A stretch of DNA of 37,948 nt, taken from positions 1-37,948 of the forward strand of contig JAIXWZ010000037.1 in the NCBI GenBank assembly GCA_027491035.1, written 5' to 3'. The DNA is from Comamonadaceae bacterium (GTDB lineage: Bacteria > Pseudomonadota > Gammaproteobacteria > Burkholderiales > Burkholderiaceae_C). Of the stretch, positions 32,402-37,948 are shown in pieces. Position 1 is the stretch's first letter. Each line of letters starts with the position of its first letter. The position numbers and the translations under genes were made by a program. Below the pieces are notes generated by a model that saw only the letters and a program-made list of their open reading frames with translations, ran no database searches and had not been told where the DNA came from.

Positions 32402-34252
32402 ATGTCCAACTATGACGCTTTGAGGGCCCCAGCGGCCCACGCCACCGTCAGTCTCGATTCGCTGCGCCGCAGCGGCAAGCGCCACGCCCGGCTCAAGGGT
32501 CGCCAAAGCGATGAGCTGTCCGTGCAGGAGGTGCGCGCACTCATTGGGGTGCGACCCGAGGGCGGGCACCGGCGCGATCTTCTGATCGAGCACCTGCATC
32601 GGCTCAACGACCACTACCGTGGCCTGCACGATCGGCACCTGGTGGCGCTGGCGCAGGAGATGAACCTGCCGATGGCCGAGGTCTACGAGGTCGCCAGTTT
32701 CTACCATCACTTCGAGATTCTGCGCGAGGGCCAATCGGCCCCGGCGCTGACGGTACGGGTGTGCGAAGGGCTTTCGTGCGAGATGCAGGGTGCGCGCACC
32801 CTGCTTGAGAAACTGCCGGCCGTTTTGGGTGCTGAGGTGCGGGTGATTGCTGCGCCTTGCATCGGCCGCTGCGAGCAGGCGCCGGCGGCGCTGGTGGCGC
32901 AGCAGGCGGTGCCGTGGGCCAACCTTGAGAGCATTGCGCAGGTTTGTGGGGGTGGGGTGCCCCTCACCCCCGCCCTCTCCCCAGAGGGGAGAGGGGGCAA
33001 CTCGGGCCCTGATTCAACGCAGGGGAAAGGGGGCCATGCGGGTCCCCTTGACTTACTCCCTCTGCCTTTGGGAGAGGGCAGGGGGGAGGGTGCGGCCGTC
33101 GATTTCGCGCAGTACCAGGCCCAGGGCGGCTACGCCCTGGCCCGGCGCATCGTCTCGGGCGAGTTGGCCGCAGAGGACGTGATCGGCGCCCTGGAAGACT
33201 CCGGCCTGCGCGGGCTTGGCGGTGCCGGTTTTCCGGCCGGGCGCAAGTGGCGCATCGTGCGCGAACAACCCGCGCCCCGGCTGATGGCGGTCAACATCGA
33301 CGAGGGCGAGCCCGGCACCTTCAAGGACCGCACCTACCTCGAGCGCGACCCCCACCGCTTCTTAGAGGGCATGCTCATTGCCGCCCATGTGGTGGGCACC
33401 GAGGCTTGCTACATCTACCTGCGCGACGAATACCACGACTGCCGCGCGCTGCTGCAGACCGAGCTGGCCAAGCTGCAGGCCTCGCCGCCTTGCCCCTTGC
33501 CGCGCATCGAACTGCGCCGCGGTGCGGGCGCCTACATCTGCGGCGAAGAGTCGGCCATGATCGAGAGCATCGAGGGCAAGCGCGGCGAGCCCCGCATGCG
33601 CCCGCCCTACATCGCCCAAGTGGGCTTGTTTGGCCGGCCGACGCTTGAGCACAACTTTGAAACGCTCTACTGGGTGCGCGACATCGTCGAGCGCGGGCCG
33701 CAGTGGTTCACCGGTTTTGGGGCCAACGGCCGCCGGGGCTTGCGCTCCTTTAGCGTGAGCGGACGGGTGCGCCAGCCGGGCGTGAAGTTGGCGCCGGCGG
33801 GCATCACGCTGCGCCAATTGGTGGCCGACTACTGCGGCGGCATGGCCGATGGCCATGAGCTGTACGCCTATTTGCCCGGCGGCGCCTCCGGCGGCATCTT
33901 GCCCGCATCGATGGCCGATATCGCGCTTGATTTCGACACGCTGCAGCCCTACGGCTGCTTCATCGGATCGGCGGCCGTGATCGTGCTCAGCCTGCACGAC
34001 CGCGCCCGCGATGCGGCGCTCAACATGATGCGCTTTTTCGAGCATGAAAGCTGCGGCCAGTGCACCCCCTGCCGGGTGGGCACCGCCAAAGCCGCGCAAC
34101 TGATGGCTCAGCCGGCGTGGGATGCAGACACCTTGCGCGATCTGAGCGAGGTCATGGTTGACGCGTCCATCTGCGGGCTCGGGCAGGCAGCGCCCAATCC
34201 GCTGCGCAGCGTGCTTGCCCATTTCTCGCATGAAGTGGGAGCCCAGGCATGA
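32402..34252 (+). CDS. NAD-dependent formate dehydrogenase diaphorase subunit: fused NuoE-like (FdsG) and NuoF-like (FdsB)
   Basis: 616 aa combining what are two genes (fdsG, fdsB) in Rhodobacter- or Cupriavidus-type formate dehydrogenases. Residues ~40-180 are a NuoE-like thioredoxin fold with [2Fe-2S] ligands Cys121, Cys126, Cys153 and Cys157. Residues ~235-610 are NuoF-like, with FMN/NADH elements GLRGLGGAGFPAGRKW (269-284) and GAYICGEESAMIESIEGKR. The [4Fe-4S] ligands are Cys551, Cys554 and Cys557 plus Cys592. It passes electrons from the molybdenum subunit to NAD+. The linker (about 186-230) is encoded by a palindromic repeat. The stop overlaps fdsA by 4 bp. Confidence 0.93.
   Translation: MSNYDALRAPAAHATVSLDSLRRSGKRHARLKGRQSDELSVQEVRALIGVRPEGGHRRDLLIEHLHRLNDHYRGLHDRHLVALAQEMNLPMAEVYEVASFYHHFEILREGQSAPALTVRVCEGLSCEMQGARTLLEKLPAVLGAEVRVIAAPCIGRCEQAPAALVAQQAVPWANLESIAQVCGGGVPLTPALSPEGRGGNSGPDSTQGKGGHAGPLDLLPLPLGEGRGEGAAVDFAQYQAQGGYALARRIVSGELAAEDVIGALEDSGLRGLGGAGFPAGRKWRIVREQPAPRLMAVNIDEGEPGTFKDRTYLERDPHRFLEGMLIAAHVVGTEACYIYLRDEYHDCRALLQTELAKLQASPPCPLPRIELRRGAGAYICGEESAMIESIEGKRGEPRMRPPYIAQVGLFGRPTLEHNFETLYWVRDIVERGPQWFTGFGANGRRGLRSFSVSGRVRQPGVKLAPAGITLRQLVADYCGGMADGHELYAYLPGGASGGILPASMADIALDFDTLQPYGCFIGSAAVIVLSLHDRARDAALNMMRFFEHESCGQCTPCRVGTAKAAQLMAQPAWDADTLRDLSEVMVDASICGLGQAAPNPLRSVLAHFSHEVGAQA
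32958..33090. repeat. Palindromic repeat pair forming the NuoE/NuoF linker
   Basis: Two related GC-rich palindromic elements in opposite orientation. The first has CCCTCTCCCC (32973-32982) and GGGGAGAGGG (32986-32995) preceded by CCCTCACCCCCG. The second is CTCCCTCTGCCTTTGGGAG followed by AGGGCAGGGGGGAGGG (33056-33090). The whole is in frame and encodes about 45 residues of low-complexity linker. It is the same family as 2455-2504. The layout resembles a BIME (REP-spacer-inverted REP). Confidence 0.8.
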
Positions 34253-37125
34253 ACGCCCCGCTCCACGCCGCATCGCTCTTGCCACCGGCCACCGTCGAGT
34301 TCGAGCTCGACGGCCAGCCGGTGCAGGCCCCTGAAGGCCAAACCGTCTTGCAAGCGGCCCGCCAACAGGGCATCGACATTCCCCATCTGTGCTTCAAGGA
34401 AGGCCTGCGACCGGACGGCAACTGCCGCGCCTGCGTGGTCGAGATTGCCGGCGAGCGCACCCTGGCGCCCAGCTGCTGCCGGGCGGTGGCGCCGGGCATG
34501 AAGGTGCAGTCGCGCAGCGAGCGTGCGCTCAAGAGCCAGAAGATGGTGCTTGAAATGCTGCTGGCCGATCTGCCCGAGCAGGGCTACAAATGGGACGAGC
34601 ACAACGAGTCGCTGCAGCATGGCGAGCTCAGCGTGTGGGCCGACCGCCTGGGCGTGCAGGTGCGCCCCGAGCTGCGTGCGCTCGCGCGGCCCCAGCCGCC
34701 GGCCGACTTGTCCCATCCGGCGATGGCGGTCAACCTGGAGGCCTGCATCCAGTGCACACGCTGCGTGCGCGCTTGCCGCGAGGAGCAGGTCAACGACGTC
34801 ATTGGCTATGCCCGGCGCGGTGCGCACAGCCAGATCGTGTTTGATCTGGACGATGCCATGGGCCACAGCAGCTGCGTGGCCTGCGGCGAATGCGTGCAGG
34901 CCTGCCCAACCGGTGCGCTCATGCCCAAGAGCCAGGTCGGCTCGCAGCAGGTCGATGCCAAGGTCGACTCGGTCTGCCCGTTTTGCGGTGTGGGTTGCCA
35001 GCTCACCTACAAGGTCAAGGACCAGCGCATCGTCAGCGTGGAAGGCCGCGACGGGCCGGCCAACCATGCGCGCCTGTGCGTCAAGGGCCGCTTCGGCTTT
35101 GACTACGTGCACAGCCCCCAGCGTTTGACCCGGCCGCTGATCCGCCGCGAAGGCGTGGCCAAGGACCCGGCTTCCCTGGAGCGGCTCAACCGGGGCAGCG
35201 CCGACTGGTCCCAGGTGTTTCGCGAGGCCAGCTGGGATGAGGCGCTGGCCCTGGCCGCTGGCGGCCTGCGGCGCTTGCGCGATGCGCACGGTGCGAAGTC
35301 GCTGGCCGGCTTCGGTTCGGCCAAGGGCAGCAACGAAGAGGCCTACCTGTTTCAAAAGCTGGTGCGCACCGGCTTTGGCAGCAACAACGTCGACCATTGC
35401 ACCCGCCTGTGCCATGCCTCGAGCGTGGCGGCCTTGCTCGAAGGGGTGGGATCGGGGGCGGTGAGCAACCCCGTCAGCGATGTGGCGCACGCCGAGCTGA
35501 TCTTCATCATCGGCTCGAACCCGACGGCCAACCATCCGGTGGCCGCTACCTGGATGAAAAACGCCGCCAAGGCCGGCAAGAAACTGGTGCTGGCCGACCC
35601 GCGCATCACCGAGATCGGCAAGCACGCCTGGCGCACGCTGCAGTTCAAGCCCGACACCGATGTGGCCATGCTCAATGCCATGATCCACACCATCGTCGAA
35701 GAAGGCCTGGTCGATGCCGACTTTATCGCCCAGCGCGTGAGCGACTACCAAGCCCTCTGCGAGCGGGTGCGGCCCTACAGCCCCGAGGCCATGGCAAGCA
35801 TTTGCGGCATCGATGCCGCCACTTTGCGCGAAATCGCCCGCGCTTTTGCCCAGGCCAAAAGCGCGATGATCTTGTGGGGCATGGGCGTGAGCCAGCACAT
35901 CCACGGCACCGACAACGTGCGCTGCCTCATTGCCCTGTCGACCATCACCGGGCAGATCGGCCGGCCCGGCACGGGGCTGCATCCGCTGCGCGGCCAGAAC
36001 AATGTGCAAGGCGCCAGCGACGCTGGGCTCATCCCCATGATGTTTCCCAACTACCAGCGCGTCAGTGACCCTGCGGCGCACGCCTGGTTTGAGCAGTTCT
36101 GGGGCACGCCGCTGGACCCGGCCCCCGGCTACACCGTCACCGAGATCATGGACAAGGCGCTGGCCGCAGACGCCGACCCGCACAAGGTGCGCGGCCTGTA
36201 CATCATGGGCGAGAACCCAGCCATGAGCGACCCCGACTTGCACCATGCGCGCGCCGCCCTGGCCGCACTCGAGCATCTGGTGGTGCAGGACATCTTCATG
36301 ACCGAGACCGCCTGGCTGGCCGATGTGGTGCTGCCGGCCTCGGCCTGGCCCGAGAAAACCGGTACCGTCACCAACACCGACCGCATGGTGCAGCTGGGCC
36401 GTCAGGCCATCGAGGCGCCCGGCGATGCCCGCGCCGATCTGTGGATCATCGAGCAACTGGCCCAGCGCATGGGCCTGGACTGGCGCTACGAGGGCGAGCA
36501 CCACGGCGTGGCCCAGGTCTATGAGGAGATGCGGCGCGCCATGCACGCCAGCATTGCAGGCATCAGCTGGCAGCGCCTTGAGCGCGAGTCCAGCGTGATC
36601 TACCCCTGCCTGAGCGAGGACGATCCCGGCCAGTCCACCGTCTTCATCGAGCACTTTGACACGCCCGACGGGCGCGTCAAGCTCGTGCCGGCCGATCTGA
36701 TCCATGCCGACGAGCTGCCCGATGCGCAATACCCTCTGGTGCTGATCACTGGTCGCCAGCTCGAGCACTGGCACACCGGCTCGATGACGCGGCGTGCCAG
36801 CGTGCTCGATGCGATTGAGCCGGTGGCCACCGCATCGCTGTGCGGCGCCGATTTGGCGGCCATGGGTTTGCAGGCCGGGGACGTGGTCACGCTGCGCTCG
36901 CGCCGTGGCCAGGTGGTGGTGCAGGTGCGCCGCGACGACGGCACGCCGCGCGGTGCCGTGTTCATGCCCTTTGCCTACCATGAGGCGGCGGCCAACCTGC
37001 TGACCAATGGCGCGATCGACCCCTTTGGCAAGATTCCCGAGTTCAAGTACTGCGCGGTGCAGCTGACGGTCGGCGGCACCTTGGTGGCGCAGCGCGGCTA
37101 CTCGGACCCGGCAGGCCCAGCATGA
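34249..37125 (+). CDS. fdsA: NAD-dependent formate dehydrogenase catalytic (alpha) subunit
   Basis: 958 aa, oxidises formate to CO2 at a bis-MGD molybdenum (or tungsten) centre in the cytoplasm. Order of parts: [2Fe-2S] domain (Cys48, Cys59, Cys62, Cys76/77); two [4Fe-4S] clusters (Cys166-169-172-176 and Cys209-212-215-219); a MopB [4Fe-4S] (Cys243, Cys246, Cys250 and the Cys in ARLCVKG); the MopB catalytic domain with metal ligand Cys388 and His389 (RLCHASSVAAL); and a C-terminal molydopterin dinucleotide-binding domain (LITGRQLEHWHTGSMTRR). The NuoG-like His-Cys3 cluster motif expected between the first two cluster domains is absent (no Cys from 78 to 165). There is no Sec codon. It overlaps both neighbours by 4 bp. 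Confidence 0.95.
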   Translation: MNAPLHAASLLPPATVEFELDGQPVQAPEGQTVLQAARQQGIDIPHLCFKEGLRPDGNCRACVVEIAGERTLAPSCCRAVAPGMKVQSRSERALKSQKMVLEMLLADLPEQGYKWDEHNESLQHGELSVWADRLGVQVRPELRALARPQPPADLSHPAMAVNLEACIQCTRCVRACREEQVNDVIGYARRGAHSQIVFDLDDAMGHSSCVACGECVQACPTGALMPKSQVGSQQVDAKVDSVCPFCGVGCQLTYKVKDQRIVSVEGRDGPANHARLCVKGRFGFDYVHSPQRLTRPLIRREGVAKDPASLERLNRGSADWSQVFREASWDEALALAAGGLRRLRDAHGAKSLAGFGSAKGSNEEAYLFQKLVRTGFGSNNVDHCTRLCHASSVAALLEGVGSGAVSNPVSDVAHAELIFIIGSNPTANHPVAATWMKNAAKAGKKLVLADPRITEIGKHAWRTLQFKPDTDVAMLNAMIHTIVEEGLVDADFIAQRVSDYQALCERVRPYSPEAMASICGIDAATLREIARAFAQAKSAMILWGMGVSQHIHGTDNVRCLIALSTITGQIGRPGTGLHPLRGQNNVQGASDAGLIPMMFPNYQRVSDPAAHAWFEQFWGTPLDPAPGYTVTEIMDKALAADADPHKVRGLYIMGENPAMSDPDLHHARAALAALEHLVVQDIFMTETAWLADVVLPASAWPEKTGTVTNTDRMVQLGRQAIEAPGDARADLWIIEQLAQRMGLDWRYEGEHHGVAQVYEEMRRAMHASIAGISWQRLERESSVIYPCLSEDDPGQSTVFIEHFDTPDGRVKLVPADLIHADELPDAQYPLVLITGRQLEHWHTGSMTRRASVLDAIEPVATASLCGADLAAMGLQAGDVVTLRSRRGQVVVQVRRDDGTPRGAVFMPFAYHEAAANLLTNGAIDPFGKIPEFKYCAVQLTVGGTLVAQRGYSDPAGPA

Positions 37126-37948
37126 TGCACGAACAGGCGCGGCTTGCGCCAGTCGCTTGCCAGCCGCGGCTGAGCCAGGCGCAGCTGCCGCTGACCTGCG
37201 AGATCACCGCCATCGATGAGCAGGGCCAGCCGCGCGAGCTGGCCATCCCGGTGGAGCGGGCCCTGACGGTCTATGTCGACAAGCAAGAGCTGGTCACGCT
37301 CATGACGCTGGGCGCGCGGCCCGAATGGCTGACCCTCGGTTATCTGCTCAACCAGGCACTGATCGCCTCGCTCGAAGAGATCGAGTCGGTCACGGTCGAC
37401 TGGGAGGTGGGCGCGGCGGCGGTCAAAACGGTGCGGGGCATTGCGGGCCTGCAAGAGCGCAGCGCCCGCCGCGTGGTCACCACGGGCTGCGGCCAAGGCA
37501 GCGTCTTTGCCGGCCTGATGGACGATCTGGCGGCCTTGCAGCTGCCGGCGCAGGCGAGCATCGGGCGCCAGCAGATCCACAGCCTGGTCAACACCATCCG
37601 GCTGACCGAGAGCACCTACAAGTCGGCCGGCTCGGTGCACGCCTGCGCCTTGTTCAGCCTGGCCCCCAGCGAGCCGCAGATGCTGCTGTTTGTGGAGGAC
37701 GTGGGCCGTCACAATGCGCTCGACACGATTGCCGGCTGGAGCGCCTTGCACGCCATTGATGCGCCCTTGGCGCTCTACACGACGGGCCGCTTGACCAGCG
37801 AGATGATCATCAAGTCGGCGCAGATGGGCGTGCCCTTTGCCATTTCACGCAGCGGCATCACGCAGATGGGCCACCAGGTGGCCCAGCAGGTGGGCCTGTG
37901 CGCCATCGGACGCGCCACCGCCCAGCGCTTCCTGTGCTTTAGCCAGCC
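37122..37948 (+). CDS. fdhD: Formate dehydrogenase accessory sulfurtransferase FdhD (C-terminus cut by window edge)
   Basis: Transfers sulfur from a cysteine desulfurase to the molybdenum cofactor of formate dehydrogenase, which is needed for activity. The frame is open to the window end (275 codons). FdhD family motifs are TLGYLLNQALI, ESTYKSAGSVHACALF, EDVGRHNALDTIAG and TTGRLTSEMIIKSAQMGVPFAISRSG. The catalytic loop is TTGCGQGS with Cys123; the second Cys of the CxxC motif known from E. coli FdhD (Cys121-x-x-Cys124) is Gly here. Two adjacent ATGs (37122, 37125) are possible starts; the first overlaps fdsA by 4 bp. It is the third gene of the operon. Confidence 0.95.
   Translation, partial: MMHEQARLAPVACQPRLSQAQLPLTCEITAIDEQGQPRELAIPVERALTVYVDKQELVTLMTLGARPEWLTLGYLLNQALIASLEEIESVTVDWEVGAAAVKTVRGIAGLQERSARRVVTTGCGQGSVFAGLMDDLAALQLPAQASIGRQQIHSLVNTIRLTESTYKSAGSVHACALFSLAPSEPQMLLFVEDVGRHNALDTIAGWSALHAIDAPLALYTTGRLTSEMIIKSAQMGVPFAISRSGITQMGHQVAQQVGLCAIGRATAQRFLCFSQ

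Noticed and set aside
34108-36981. 957-codon open frame on the minus strand opposite fdsA
   Set aside because: It mirrors fdsA codon structure in a high-GC gene; its translation is rich in His, Ala and Gly with no domain pattern, while fdsA is unmistakable.

Overview
The window looks like chromosome of a high-GC betaproteobacterium, most likely order Burkholderiales and Comamonadaceae-like. The support is the gene order panC-panB-scpA-DUF3460-metG-apbC, the abundance of branched-chain-type ABC transporters, the orphan TctC/Bug solute-binding protein, and the protein sequences themselves. Both ends cut through genes: an acyl-CoA ligase on the left and fdhD on the right.

Layout. (1) 1-5319, minus strand: a compact livH-livM-livG-livF operon ending in an AMP-forming acyl-CoA ligase, which suggests import and CoA activation of a carboxylic acid. 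(2) 5320-5803: no gene; a mosaic of palindromic repeats. (3) 5804-13317: a housekeeping block. panC, panB, scpA, a DUF3460 gene and metG are on the minus strand; apbC and an arylformamidase-like alpha/beta hydrolase are on the plus strand. (4) 13318-19869, plus strand: a second liv-type transporter (ATPase, ATPase, permease, permease, binding protein), then a small SRPBCC-like protein translationally coupled to a kynureninase-family enzyme. (5) 19899-27949, minus strand: a TIGR04076-type small protein, an aldo/keto reductase (AKR), a Crp/Fnr regulator, a HyuA/HyuB-type hydantoinase/oxoprolinase pair, and a 615-residue protein joining an AKR to two RidA-family domains. (6) 28095-31218, minus strand: orphan TctC-type binding protein, an alpha/beta hydrolase resembling C-C hydrolases, and a third AKR. 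A CysB-like LysR regulator diverges from this block at 31323. (7) 32402-37948, plus strand: an NAD-dependent formate dehydrogenase operon with a fused NuoE/NuoF-like diaphorase subunit, the molybdenum catalytic subunit, and FdhD.

The most interesting part is blocks 4 and 5. The plus-strand transporter/kynureninase operon and the minus-strand hydantoinase/AKR-Rid operon each have upstream a nearly identical 22-bp sequence (20 of 22 bases match). Its first 16 bp form a Crp/Fnr-like inverted repeat, and a Crp/Fnr-family regulator is encoded just upstream of hyuA. I infer one regulon for uptake and breakdown of an unidentified nitrogen-containing compound, perhaps a lactam, a hydantoin-like ring or an acyl-anilide. 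The substrate cannot be read from the sequence.

A second theme is palindromic repeats inserted into coding sequence. They form the linker of the fused formate dehydrogenase subunit, the C-terminal tail of the first LivG, and a linker in MetG.
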